Below, piece by piece: positions 35,281 through 47,115 of a stretch of 64,000 nt of DNA. This DNA is from Paramarasmius palmivorus (taxonomy: Eukaryota; Basidiomycota; Agaricomycetes; Agaricales; Marasmiaceae): positions 1 through 64,000 of the forward strand of contig JAYKXP010000146.1 of the NCBI GenBank assembly GCA_037176845.1, in the 5' to 3' direction. Within the stretch, counting starts at the first letter, position 1. The number at the start of each line of letters is the position of its first letter. The position numbers and the translations under genes were made by a program. The notes beneath the pieces were generated by a model. It was not told the DNA's origin, ran no database searches, and was given only the letters and a program-made list of their open reading frames with translations.

Positions 35281-36080
35281 AGCAGCGATTTGAGGCATGT
35301 AGATATCAAGTTCCCAAGATATAGTCAAGATCAGACTCGCAGCTGAGGTTCTATGGAAGACGAGTCAACACCTCGCCCATTGCGAAGCAGATGTATCCGA
35401 AGGACGTACCGTAGAAAGCTTGGACTACTTTTTTAGGTTCTTCAAGCAACTGATAGCGTATGTAGTGCGATCCTGACTATACCCGCATCAAGTGTTGATT
35501 CTACCGAGTCTTAGCTAGTTTGAACGCAGACGCGAAGAAAAAGAATGGAAATACTCGCCTGAATATCTGTAGAAACCTTGACACCACCAACGGTCGAATG
35601 GAAGCTCGGAAGGGCAAGATAGCTACCCACTTGCGAGGCCTGACTCCTTCAAGTGTAAGAACCAGAGAACGAAGTGTGTGTTAGTGTCACGGTGCTGAAA
35701 GGCAGGAGGTACTGAGAGCGACCGCAGTGTTCGCTTCAATCTGGTTTGAACTGGGATGTTGAGCGTGGAGGTGGAGCACTGGGCTGTCAAGTCAAAACGT
35801 CGAAAAAAGGCTTTCTCTCTGCATTGCAAAGAGATCCGAAATATGACGCTGTCGCTTCCTGGAGGACACAGGCGTGGATATGTTGGCGCGGTTATGTTCG
35901 GATCCTCGGTGCAGAGGATGTTGGGAAGGGCTTATGGAGTTGGTGGTCTTGAAAAGTCTTGAGTATAGCGATGTAGGACGGAGGAATGGGGCCGTTTAGA
36001 GCTGGAATCTACATTGGGGCTGGAAGTTTTGAAGGTCCTGTTTGAGTGGTGAGGAAGCAAAACAAATCAATGATCGTCAG
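35280..36080 (-). pseudogene. X copy between S2-C and S1-C
   Basis: Same slot as the X copies at 3 kb and 23 kb. A minus-strand GTACGTCC donor lies near 35,405, an intron with TTTCTTCGCGTCTGCG near 35,530, and the 5' exon extends to about 36,060. Frames are broken. Confidence 0.45.
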
Positions 36081-36175
36081 CGTGAGGTAAAAGCCGTACC
36101 ACTTGGTCCATTCTCAGGTCGACAGAGGTAAGAGATGGCAGATAACTGAAAAGGACGGAGGATTGTCAATGGGTA

Positions 36176-36181
36176 ACGCGT
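36176..36181. promoter_or_regulatory. ACGCGT upstream of S1-C
   Basis: The ACGCGT core lies in a GGGTAACGCGTGAACA context. S1-B has the same element at 23,462-23,467 in TAACGCGTGAACACC, at the same distance from its start. Confidence 0.3.
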
Positions 36182-36444
36182 GAACAGCATTTAGGCGCTC
36201 AAGCTCACGTCTTGCCTCTTTCCATTACATGGTCAGGGCATGAGCCTGATTCGCACTACTATCCTGCCTAGTTTCGACATCACCCTTCTGCAGTGCCATA
36301 GTATTCCCAATGTCAAACAGGTTATCACAAACAAAATGTTGTCGACCATCAGCACATGCAGTGCTCTTCGTCCGCGGCCAACAGGATATCAAACCTCAGA
36401 GATTTTAGTCTACGCCCTTCCTTTCCACAACCCCCATCATTACC

Positions 36445-39083
36445 ATGGCCTTCCACAACAGCTCCGGGTTCACTATCAACGATGGCAGCTTCACGAAAGC
36501 CAACCGCATATACAACAACTGCTATATCCGCAGGAGTGTTGTGAATACCCAGAGGACGGTGAAAAGGTGGACTATACGGGATGATGTGAGTTCATTCTGT
36601 CCTGTCCCTCGAGGTTTTGGGCTGATCCCCTCGATCATGACTCAGTACAACCGTGTTAAAACAGGCGATGTGTATATCGAGAGGAGCGTCGCTACGTCTT
36701 CCTCAGTCAGAAGAGATTTTCATCCAGCAATGAGAGAGCAGTATGAATTATGGCGAAATGTAGATGCTCAGCGTAGCTTCAGCATCGCTAGGCTAGAGGG
36801 CAGGAAATCGGAACGCGAATTTCTATATGTCACGTATGATGGGCCCGATGCTCTCAAGGTCAGTTGCACCCATACCCAACTTGAAGCTCTTATCACTGAC
36901 CTCGTGATCCAATAGGCATTCAAGAAAGATTTTGACCACTTCACTCACATCAAGTATGTCAAACGCCCCCGCTCGAATTTCAAGTTTACCAAACATCCTT
37001 AGGAACGCTAATGTCGCACAAATATTTGGTTACAACGATAATAAACGAGGTTTACCGGCATTAGTATTCCACCATGGTGTGTTATCTTTTCTGGAAATGT
37101 GTGTATGGTATTCACACGTCTTTCTGACAGCGCTCATCCCTCTTGGTCGTATTGTCGTCCAAGGGGCTCAGTTCACGCCGCTCTTGTACTCGTACTTCGC
37201 TAACCAAGTACGTCCCTCATCGAAATCTATGCCAAAAAGCGCCTCATCAGGGTTCTATAGTTCGGTAGAATGCAGAGGGAACTCTCAGTGGGGAATCCTG
37301 TACGTTCCTTACACCCATTATCATAGTCTGTATTGAAAGGGCCTACAGCTCATAGGCGAAATGTGGGTTGACTCAAGAACCGGCGCACTTCAGAAAGGAC
37401 TATACCTCGACCTACCCTTCATCCGGTCCTCGATCATGCAAGGCACCAGCGAGAACACAATGCCCAACACCCATTCCACCAATCTCCCCATCCAAACATA
37501 TAGTGACAACGACACCGTCTTTGAATATCTCACAACAACATTCCCCGCTCGGACTATACTTGCAGGAATTTGCTTCGCTTCTTCGGGGTTCTTCCAATTC
37601 CTGGTCAATGAACAAGTCATACCCATACTGTCATTAATCCCTGGTGCGATATACAATCTGCGCTCGCAAGATATCATAGCTAGATTGCCGGGTGCCAGGG
37701 AAAGATCGCATTATGGATTTTGGAGGGTGCTGGGTAGGATTCCTGATGGAATGAGGGAGAGTCAGGTTGTCATGGATGACGGCTCGGTGCGGTATGTATG
37801 CAAAAGCTGGGTGTTAGATGTTGCAGACTGACCAGGGGTATAGGTTTACTGTCATGTCGACAGAGATACAAGACCTTCAGGGGATTGAGCTACGGTATTT
37901 GTTGTATCCTTTGGAGGTATGGGGCATTCTGGCGGAATCATGGCTCGCTCAGGCACACAGCGTGTTCAGCCAACTCGGGACTCATGAAGATGATTGGGAG
38001 TATTATGGTAAGTTTTGGTGTTGTCATATTTGACCCCTCTGTTGACTTGTACTAGGTATACCCGACAGTTTCGACCTTTGTCTCGAACGCACTTCACTGT
38101 ACAAAGAACCCATTGTCCCTCCGACTGTCCATCTATTCATACGACCTGTTCCCCGTCCATCTGATGACGATGCTATCTGGAGATCTTGGGTAGAAGGCGA
38201 GAAGTATTTCTGGTCCTTTGATCCCTTTGGGAGCAAAATCGTGTCTGAGATCATACGAGCATGCTCAGGATTGCCATCTTTTGCTCCCAGGATGCGTGCC
38301 TGGAACACTGTTTGGTCTCCAGATCACTACAATGCCATTGAGAAACTCCACATCTCCACAGACTTTGTCCCTACCACGACAGACTTTACTCTTTCACTCG
38401 GCCTTCCTATCCTCGAAGTCATTCGGAACGAGAGTCGATTCAAAGATATTGAAGACTCGAGCTCCGATACGTCATCGCTAGCCGGCGACAATCTTGAACT
38501 ACGAGGTTTGTTTAGACCGTCCTATGTCTACTGCTTGGTACTGATAATCCTATTATTACTATAGGTGAATTTTCAACGCAGGGATCTAGCACAACGAACC
38601 CGAGAACGGCAGTACGGACTTTGCAATCCACTAGGGCCAGTCCTAATAGGCAGCAACAGCCCCGATATATCGCCCGCAAATCGACCATCAACCCATCTGG
38701 CAAATCTCGGGGCCCTGGCAAACGGGTGAACAGCCGGGATGCACGACCGGTCTCAATGAGAGTAAAAGCAAGCGAACGCAATCTGAAAACCTCAGGCAAG
38801 TTTATTCTACGTACTTTGAGGCCGCTATTCTAACATTGATTTCGCAGGGCACAGTTCGAATATGATTCTGACATCTGCAACAAACGCTCTACAGCCTACT
38901 CGAGCCAGTACTTCCGGAAAGAAATCAGCACCAGCAGAGGTCCCCGTCAAGCGAACCAACAGGCAGGTTGGCCGAGCGATAGATCCTAGTAAGCGGACTA
39001 AGGATCATAGTCAAGCACCTGCGAAGATCGACCAGCCAAAACCGCTTTCTCGTCAAGAGGCGAAGAAGCCGGTGTGGAGATGA
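36445..39083 (+). CDS. S1-C, intact S1-family protein, 701 aa
   Basis: Eleven exons: 36,445-36,585; 36,646-36,858; 36,916-36,953; 37,003-37,076; 37,131-37,207; 37,261-37,299; 37,349-37,791; 37,844-38,007; 38,056-38,505; 38,565-38,795; 38,848-39,083. The exons total 2,106 nt, every join keeps frame, and the only stop is the final TGA. The start is the ACCATG shared by all S1 copies. Residues 1-47 are the cap (FHNSSGFTINDGSF). About 90-190 resemble a kinase N-lobe (LYVTYDGPDAL, VAQIFGYN, LPALVFHHALIPLG). The WVDSRTG exon follows, then FTVMSTEIQDLQ and SWLAQAHSVFSQLGTHEDDW. Next is the module HLFIRPVPRPSDD, EKYFWSFDPFG and a variant DFVPTTTDFTLSL, then an SSSDTSSLAGD linker and a basic tail (GKRVNSRD, VKRTNRQVGRAIDPSKRTK). 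Catalytic HRD and DFG motifs are not seen. Nuclear targeting by the basic tail is inference. Function is unknown. Confidence 0.8.
38796..38847 (+). other. GC-AG intron of S1-C
   Basis: Exon 10 ends ACCTCAG and the intron starts GCAAGTTTATT. S1-B has GTAAGT at the same place and Z-a/Z-b have related sequence. The reading frame before and after fits only if GC is used as donor. Confidence 0.65.
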
Positions 39084-39450
39084 TGAATATGGTGCTTCCG
39101 ATTTGTATGACAAGCATGGATATCATGGGCTCTCGAACGAGGAAATAACGTCGGTGTATTGTACTGTGTACACATTCTACAGTGTTTAGATGAATACATA
39201 TACCCGCTTTACTTTACTACGCACACGGCGAGCTCAACCTCCAACGAGATATAGGTTGTATTGGTATATGTAAGTTTGGATTGTTAAATCAGGAAATCTA
39301 TAAGGCCCGGAATTCGTAGGGGTGCGTTCCATTAGCTGGTACTGTAGAGTGCCGATTCCTTGTCATAAGGTAGTTACCACGAAGGACAGTTGCGTTGGTG
39401 GCAGCAACCTTTTGATATTGAATAGCGGTTCAGTACTGTCGCTAGCTGAG
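39084..39450. other. Intergenic, 3' region of S1-C
   Basis: No ORF is supported. AT-rich sequence with TGAATACATATA near 39,190 could serve 3'-end formation; this is not certain. Confidence 0.35.
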
Positions 39451-40490
39451 GCAATTTAGTTGACGGGTGGTATAGATAAATGTAGACACTTACCGAATAC
39501 CTGAATACGAAGTGTCGCTGTCAGCCTACGGGCTAATTGCGGTCGCCGAAGTTGGTTTGGTTGTATGATGGTCGGTCGGTTGTGCTTCTTCAATTGGCTG
39601 AGACCCAAATTGAGGCCGTTTGAAGCTTATGAAACCCGAAGGCCTGAAGTTCAAAGGGTCCAATAGACACTGGACCTCAATGTTGTATCATCCAGCCGGA
39701 GGATCTTCATGCGTCCTTTGTAGAAGCCTTCGTAGGCTGATTTTGCGGTGAAAGGGGAAGGTGGCAGCGACGAATAGATTCGGGTCACATTGTCCTGAGT
39801 TCAGACGAATTAGCTGCGAGAACTCGGGGCTTTCATTGATAGTCCAAGGGTATTCCGATCGGATGTTGTCGGCGAGTTATTGGTATCTGTATGTGGAGGT
39901 ATAATGGATCTGAAATCTGAATTGGATTTCAAATCCTTGGAAAGTAAACGAGACATACTAGTTTCCTTGCGTCGGTAATCCGAATTCCGGATAGTCAACT
40001 AAGAGCTTGACTCAAAACAGGGCAGCATCCGAGGTGATCGATCCTTGAGGATACTTGGTCGTGCTACGCAACAAGATAGTAGAGGTCGACGATTTACGCT
40101 GGAAGGCTTCATAAAACGGGTAATGAGATCTTGAGAGCTAAAGCAGAATTGACCTAAAAGAAAATAGACTTTGAGCCCAACATACCTCTTATATCCAAGT
40201 GAGCACGTACTATAAGAGTCCGCAAACGCTTCCTCAAACAGTCCAAGCACCAAGCATGCCGAGGTATAGAGGTGAAATGGCTCTGAAATGCAGGGTTTCG
40301 GAACCAACGGGAACTAAACTGCGCTGGAATATTCGGGGGACCCAAATCCTGAAGAGCTTTCGCAGAGTTTGCTGGTTTCATTATGTAGGATCTTGAGGCC
40401 TTGGGGTAGTACCGGAAGATGTGTGTGGTCGACGTGCAAGGGACATGAAGAGGAGCAAATGCCTGCCGGTGTTCATCCGGTGACGATTTG
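39450..40490 (-). pseudogene. W-d, remnant upstream of Y-e
   Basis: It matches the W-c slot after S1-B. Readable minus-strand pieces include an ORF at 40,154-40,498 with HVPCTSTTHIFRYYPKASRS and ALQDLGPPNIPAQF, and a piece near 39,800-39,700 that aligns with the LNPNPVAEIIYPCTIPFHH segment of W-c. It is divergent with Y-e. No domain is recognised. Confidence 0.35.
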
Positions 40491-42265
40491 CTCAACAACC
40501 ACTACCTCGACCTTGCAACGACATTGAATTTGCAGGTCGAGGCTGAAACGCGACCAGGTAAATTTCAGCTTTGTCTCTGCAAAAGTAACGCGCCTTTTCA
40601 AGTTCACCGCCATTCCTTCCGCTAGTCTTTCGACCAAGCGACTTCCTACGACCCCAGGCCTCCACAAACCCATACACAGGACGTGCTATTCACCCAGCTC
40701 AGCTTCCCTAGTCTGGGCACTCAACTATATGTTATGCATGTTATGTCCCATCGCACTCACCGCTCACCCCATTGAATAACGACGCTACCACCCCGATAGC
40801 TCGACCTCTCACCCCCGAGATCGACTCATGCGTATCGAGGTCAAGGCCCATCAGGTTCGCGTATTCCTGTTTTTGGATCTACAGGAGGAAAAGTCATGCG
40901 GGATATAGGTCATGGGCTGGGAGTATGTTGTCGGTGAAGTGCAGTTGGAAACCCGCGTTTTCATCAACCATCGACGTCGACAACTCCAGCCATCTAAGTT
41001 TTCTTACATCGGACGTCGAACATCCAGGCCTGAATATCACCCACCTCCGCATCTTCAGGCAGATGTAAGAAGTTAGTGCAGAGTCAAACTGTATATACCC
41101 CAGCCATGTTCAGTCAGTCCATATTCCTCTTTTTACCGCCTTTGATACTGACCCTGTTTTCAGTGCGACAATACTAATCATTCAAATGCAAGCGGTACCC
41201 TTGATTGTGGTTATCGTCTGACAGTGAATTCACCCTCCAAGCGCTACATATATATGGCTGGCCCACAGCACGTCTATCATGAAGATCTTGTAGACTACCA
41301 CATCCCGGAACATCTCCATCTCTATCTGCACTCTGCATGCCTTCACCTGCGCGCTGGTTTCTTGGTTTCGCTGCTATTCTGTTGAGCCCAACCACCTCCT
41401 GTATCATTACATCTCATCACTTACGCTCATGTAGCCAATACATCGGCTTCGCATATCGCAGCATTAAAGTTCTCTTACCGCGTATCTCGGAACACTGCTA
41501 GCTCGCTTTGACACAAAATATGTCGCAACAACAGGCTGGAGAAAAAGTTCGGGCACTGAAGCTATAGGTATGTCACCCCGTGTATTGTCATGTCTTGACA
41601 CTGAACGATCTCTGCAGGCCTATCTTTGAAACACCCATCACCGAATTTACCTGCGTAATCACATCCTGCTCCACCAAGTCCATGCCCGAACGTTCTAACT
41701 TCCAGATCTCGAACTTTACGACCTCATTCGGCGCTAAAGTGGGTGTGCCGGGTGTCGAGCTTGCCGTTGGACCAGATCAGCCTGTAGAACTGCCTTCGGG
41801 TGGTCACGTCCGTTGGTGTATCTGGCTCCGGTACCAAATGTCCAAATGTCAAAAGTATTCGGGCTTCCTATCAGTTCCAACCCATACAACCCCTCCATTG
41901 CGCCTCGAGCTTCAGGTTTGTCTTGATGCCTCTACTATCTCACCGAATCGTCACCCAAGATCCGAAGCATCTCAAAGCACAAGCGGGTATTCCAAACTAA
42001 TCTACGACTTCCGAAGGTATCGCTCAAGCCCGATATCTTCGCTTCTCTCATCGGTTCAACCACACAGAAAGTTAGGTTACCCAAGGTTACTCATGGCCAT
42101 GGAACAGCACCATCAATGGCTTTATGACACCGTGCTCAGGATCCACGATCGATTCGGATGTGAAGAGGAAGGCCGAGGAAAGGAAAAGCTGCAACGGTTT
42201 ACACGGTGTATGTTCAACCTTGACGACATGCCTGGGTGACTTGGATGTATAGATGTTCACTTTGG
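40470..42265 (+). pseudogene. Y-e
   Basis: The 5' exon near 40,490-40,556 encodes LNNHYLDLATTLNLQVEAE in one frame, followed by a GTAAAT donor. Later pieces are VKAHQVRVFLFLDLQEE (40,850), a long open section at 41,040-41,450 in one frame with MAGPQHVYHEDLVDYHIPEH, and an intron GTATGTCACCCCGTGTATTG at 41,570. A section at 41,640-42,230 holds TPPLRLELQVCLDAST and LYDTVLRIHDRFG; the long ORF at 41,580-42,239 passes through it. The last intron ends GATGTATAG at 42,251 and the DVHFGTR-like end faces X-g. A few stops and frame changes remain. This is the most complete Y copy. Confidence 0.45.
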
Positions 42266-42289
42266 CACGCGTAATGAAGGCACTTGATT

Positions 42290-43059
42290 GATATCGGTAT
42301 TATACACCAGGACGTGTATCACTGTATGTAGTCAATGTCAGTCAGATTTTCCAAGCCAGCATCCAGTACATTCAACCCCTCGAGTTGTCCCCTTGAATTA
42401 TGATTCCATCGAGAACAAATCAGCGGCGCATCAAAGCAGATGGGCTCAAACTACGTACCATAGATTACTTTGACTGTGCTCTCAAGTTCCTCATGCGAGT
42501 AAGAGCGTAGTGCAGTATTGGTGGTGCCTATTGAGCACTGAGTACTGGTCAGCGAAACGTAGTCGAAAAGAAGAACGAAGACGTACACTCGATGCGTGAA
42601 CGTTCGCATGTAGCCCGTGTCTGTGATAGGAGAAATGCCTGCGGGAAGTATTTCCTTTGAGTGTAAGAGAAGGTTGGCTGGAATTGGGAGGTACAGGGAG
42701 TAGGCGTGCTTGCGTTGGGGCTAGCAGCGTTTAAGATGTGACAGTGGCCGTCCAAGTGAGACGTCGGAGATGGGTGTCGAACGTGTATTGTGCTCTTCAT
42801 CGTGGTAGGGAGGCTTGATCTTCTTGGTGGAGACGATATGTGGGGTGTAGTTGTCTTTGAAACACCGGCGCAAGGGATGCTGGAAAAAGCCGATGGAGTT
42901 GGCGTCTTTGAGAGATTTGCGTAGTGCTGGAGGACGGAAGGATGGGCTGGAGTCTGGCTGAAGGTTGGAAGTTATAGGTCGGCTAGGATCGTAGATGGTG
43001 GTGTTGAAATCAGTTGATAAAGGGAGAGAGGAGGAAGCGAGCCAGCAAAAAAAATTCAT
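42290..43059 (-). pseudogene. X-g, X copy with intact start
   Basis: Starting at ATG 43,059 the first ORF runs 112 codons: MNFFCWLASSSLPLSTD, PSFRPPALRKSLKDANS, STKKIKPPYHDEE. The donor region near 42,595 and the intron TTTTCGACTACGTTTCGCTG near 42,560 are X-like. The middle exon encodes HEELESTVKVIYG and the last exon lies near 42,400-42,300. The start is close to the divergent promoter shared with Z-b. It shows that the X start is MNFF/MNLF. Function is unknown. Confidence 0.45.
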
Positions 43060-43498
43060 CGTTGGTGTAGGATGGGCTGCACCTCTTAGTTCACCTCAGT
43101 GATTTGTACAACAGGGTAATAGTCATAGTCAAGAACGTTGAGAGAGTAAGAAAGTTGCTGGAAATCGCGTGAGATGGAAGGTGGTGGTCAGGCAGAACGT
43201 TCTCCTCAGACGCGTCGCAACAACACCTCTTGATTGTGAACCACCACTGCACCTACAAACACCCTAACACAGTCCTTTTCGATCGTCCAACACTCCCGGG
43301 TCGAATATATCTCTAGAAGAAAATTGGTCGTCAAGGAGTTTTAGTCCCGCCGGTCAGTTCACGCCCATCGCTCTGGGGACTACACTCATCGATACGGATG
43401 TAGGCAGTATACACCAAGAGCTCAAATTCAAGTTTCTACTATTCTGAAGACTGATGAAAGTCGACGCGTTAGCCTGAGTCCAGGACTTCCAGACTACC
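43060..43498. promoter_or_regulatory. Divergent intergenic region X-g / Z-b with GACGCGTC at 43,209
   Basis: This is the non-coding flank shared with 32,430-32,950, 50,230-50,616, 19,760-20,180 and, inverted, 15,525-16,074. It carries the GACGCGTC palindrome at 43,209-43,216 and a TTGATTGTGAACCACCACT box. Confidence 0.4.
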
Positions 43499-45120
43499 AT
43501 GCGTATTCCGAACGACGTGCTGGCTATAGGCTTACGGGTCGGGGAAATAACGGTGAGTGGTCATGTCTTATCCAGGTCCTGTCTCGCATTCTCATGTCAC
43601 AGTCGTCTCATAGACACAGAAAGTCATTTCAATGTCGTCGCCATAGAACGAATGGACATTTGAATCTCCTAAATTCCTGACTGCAAAGCACTTGGCCCAC
43701 CGCACTTGACTGCCAATGGTCAAGGCAGTCGCCGTTTTTGCTCGGAACACATGGGTAAGTGCTCACTTAAAGCCCAATTCATGATCACTCATACGTACTA
43801 GTGGCCTTCAAGCATTCTGAATCGCCGTAGTGTCGCCTCACGAGTATCCACCGCATCGGATTTTCAGCCCAGAGGACAACCTTTGGACATGGCAACCTCA
43901 AACTCCCCGGTATTGTCTTCGATATCCTATACCCTTAGGTTGGTATTAACAAGCGCACCCTCGAAAAAAAAACAGATGAATGTTCATTTTAGGCATCCAG
44001 CGCGAAGATACCGAGTACATCCGTACAGACTTTCTGGTCCCATGCGACAAATACAACTAAACGACGCTCGTAGGCCCTGTATATTGAGAAGACAAGCAAA
44101 GACAAAGGGAGAGATGTTGGAAAATGTACCTCCATCGATAATTGCCGATCTGGGGCGATATTGATGGTTCAGACTATTAACCGCAACCTGGAAACCCTAG
44201 TAAGTTTGTTCCGCGTATCTTGAGACTGTTTTCATGACGTTGGGCGTACAGGATACCGTTTGAGTAGGACAATGGATACAGTTCATCATTCCAATCTCTC
44301 CGGCTCGAGGAAGCTGAGATTGAAGGATAGAATGACTGTCAACCTCTCTCGGGGAAGCCGAACAAGTCTCCGGTAGCAAGGAGATGACACTCGTAGACCC
44401 TATGATATCGGAAAGGCGGGGAAAGTTCAAGAGGATGCAGCCTCTTTATTGAGAACCGCAGGGGCTGGTTCAGGTTAGTGAACGCAATCCGAAAGCATTA
44501 GGTGAGCTCACTTCGTGCATTTATAGGTTCATATCTTGACATTGGTTATTCAGACCATGGTTCAACCTCAACCTCAACTAGTCCTACGTGTTCAAACGTT
44601 CGGCAGTTGTCTTGATCATTCCCAGGACAGGCCGAAGCTTCGAGCCCCAGCAAACGGAATATGGTTATAGAAAGCTCGGTCAGGCAAGACTGTCTTATCG
44701 AAAAGAGGATATTTAGGCGAAGGAAGAGCCAGTTTAGCGATGATTATTCGCTGGTAAGCTATGAACTCGACCTTAATACGCCTCACTGACGTATTATGCG
44801 TTAACCTCTGAAGCGAGTGCATTCGTTTTGGTTTAGGTTTTCGAGCGTGCCTTCAACTTTACTATCAAACTGTTCACCATACACTCGGCGTTTCTAGCCG
44901 TTCGCGCTTTCAGAGACCGGGCATGTTCGATGTCCGGATAGTTAAAGGTATGCGTATATCCGGCAGCACCGTTGAATAGGGGATTCTGACGGAGAACTTA
45001 GCACCGGCGGCGAAGGAGCTGAGCTGGAACTTGGACGTACCGCGTGCAAGGGTTCGTTGAGTTGCATGTCGGTGATATCGATCCCTGATGCAAATGACTG
45101 AGACGGTAAGTCAAATGTAC
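43499..45120 (+). pseudogene. Z-b with S1-like tail and Y-like end
   Basis: Exon 1 (43,499-43,552) encodes MRIPNDVLAIGLRVGEIT with a GTGAGT donor, and exon 2 starts after ACACAG near 43,620. From about 43,918 the sequence is that of S1 intron 9 and exon 10: GATATCCTATACCCT, then CATCCAGCGCGAAGATACCG. The last S1-type intron lies at 44,206-44,250 and ends GGGCGTACAG. A decayed Y-like end with CAGCAAACGGAATATGG follows at 44,630-44,900. Stops appear soon after the junction, so the fusion is probably not functional. Confidence 0.45.
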
Positions 45121-45199
45121 AGATGATAAAGAATGAAAAAGCTCACGCGATGGCCTTCCCCTAGTTCGATTTTGACCCCTTCCTTACCTTCAGACATCG

Positions 45200-46010
45200 G
45201 CAAATCAACCATCCACCAGACTTAAAGATGATTGATGACCTACGACCGTCTTCGCATCTTCTTAAGGCCGACATACAGGGTCAACATGCATGGGATGGAC
45301 AGTAGGCGCAAAGTATGAACAACGGGGTTGTTACGAGTTCGTCGATCAATTCGGTCAGTCCGAATTCTATCTTCTTCCTAATACCAGCGCTGACATCGTA
45401 TCAAGCTCCTGTTCTCAGTCGACGCAGAAAATCTCATTTTGTCCGTCGTTTTGAACGACGTCTATGCTAGGCCCAAGACCTCCCTCTTCCCGCAATCCGT
45501 CGCATGAATATCCATGCACCTGCTGCATACTCCGCGTGTGCGTTCTTTTGATCTGGATTTTGGCCCAACTATTTCGCCTACCATTACTCAATCATCATCC
45601 TCACACGAGCGTTCTTACCCACATCTGCAATCGTGGCGTTAGAGTCGACACGGCAAGTATTGTCGAGCTCATTCCCAGCCCGGACTCTACCGTACCATCG
45701 AAAGCGAATCATTACATACCCAGGAAATAGCCGAGCGCATGCGGAAAAGTTACAAGCCTTCCGACGATGTTGCTCCAGCCCGTTGTTTTCGCCACCGTTG
45801 GGCATGTTCATCAAGATCGGGGTGCTCTTGACGAGCACTCGTAGCACAGATTACCTTAGGACTCATGATCAACATTGACGTGAAGAAGGCGAAGGACAGA
45901 GGTCGACGTAGCGATATTTAGGGGCATTATTGTATTTGATGTTCAACCTTCGTTCACTTGTACTGCCCTTATGTACTCAGAGCGTTGGATTCAAGATACA
46001 CCAATCAAAA
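45200..46010 (+). pseudogene. Y-g, partial Y copy
   Basis: It matches Y-a near 11,455-11,700 and 12,300-12,480. Shared segments are GACCTACGACCGTCTTCGCATC, CGTCGATCAATTCGGTCAGTCCG, an acceptor at TCAAG near 45,405, CGACGCAGAAAATC, a section with TTGCTCCAGCCCGTTGTTTTCG, and an end with GACGTGAAGAAGGCGAAGGA. The frame is broken by stops. Confidence 0.4.
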
Positions 46011-46815
46011 GCTTGATTGATATCGGTATCAGTGTACATTTAGGACGTGTACGTAGTCAGGTCTAGCGGGTCTAGATCTCAGCATGGTCAGACAGCCACC
46101 GAGCTACAGCTTTGGACAAACTTGGTTCTATGCAGGACGAATCAGCGCCGTGTACGGAACAGACGAATCAGAAGGACGTACCGGCTCTGAAAATCTGAAT
46201 GACTAGCTGACTTGGAGTAGGTTCCTCAAATGGAAAGTGTAGTGCAAGGTTCGCATCGAGTAGTTTTCATCGGTGATATCGATGCCTCTTGCGTCTTGGT
46301 TGTATGATCAGCTAAACGCAGAGACAAGAAAAAAACGAAAACGCTCACTTGATCATCCGTATAGGTTGAACACCGCCAGCGCGACGTTCGCGTATATATA
46401 ATCTCCAAGAAGTGATCCTTCGAGTATCTTCAATGTATCAGAAGGAAGAGGAGTGTGCGTGGGTGCTAGCATGCTGGAGATGTTGATGAAGCGGTAGGAG
46501 GTACAGGAAGCAGCCGTAGCTTTGGCTTGGATTTGGGGTGTTGAAGGCTAGTGTTTGGCTACTGGGTGTGGGTTGGAACAAGGAGACGACGTCGACATGA
46601 TGGGTGTGGTCAGATTGAGGATCTTCGCGCAGTAGATGTTAGACAAGGTTCCCTATGGAGTGAGTGACTTTAAGGATCTTGAGTTACGAGTAGAGCACCA
46701 GAGGACGGAGGAGTCGAGGAGTGTAGCTGGAATTTTTGATGATGCATTGGGTTACGGGGAGCGAAAACCATGGATAAAGCGCGTCAGAAAAATGAAACCA
46801 TGGTGAATCGTACCA
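46010..46815 (-). pseudogene. X-h
   Basis: X copy with a 3' exon near 46,130-46,060, a middle exon with a GTACGTCC donor near 46,178, an intron with GTGAGCGTTTTCG near 46,345 and a 5' exon to about 46,800. It is disrupted. Confidence 0.4.
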
Positions 46816-46825
46816 CTCAGTCCAT

Positions 46826-47115
46826 CTAGTAATTGGCCGGACAAAGCGATAGCATGAAAATCGAGTTTGGGTGCCAGAAAACAGAACCGGATATAGCAAG
46901 CCTCAAGTCGATCCAACCGGAGGATCTGTATCTGTTCGTTCCGCGATGTTCAGAGCCTATGGCTTGAGGAGTATTGAGGAAAGCTTGAAATTGGAGCTTT
47001 GAGAGGTTTGCTGATCCCAAATTAAATGTACCTAGGAAGATGTGTATGGTTGTTGCGGACATCGAGGAAGAGCAGAAGAGGAGCTTGCCTTGAAATGCCT
47101 GCCGCTCCATCTTGT
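46826..47115 (-). pseudogene. W-e, remnant upstream of Y-f
   Basis: A minus-strand ORF of 94 codons (MERQAFQGKLLFCSSSMSAT, GSANLSKLQFQAFLN) sits in the W slot, divergent to Y-f. The segment around 46,990-47,060 matches the end of W-d (40,340-40,430), with a GAAGATGTGTRTGGT string. Truncated. Confidence 0.3.
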
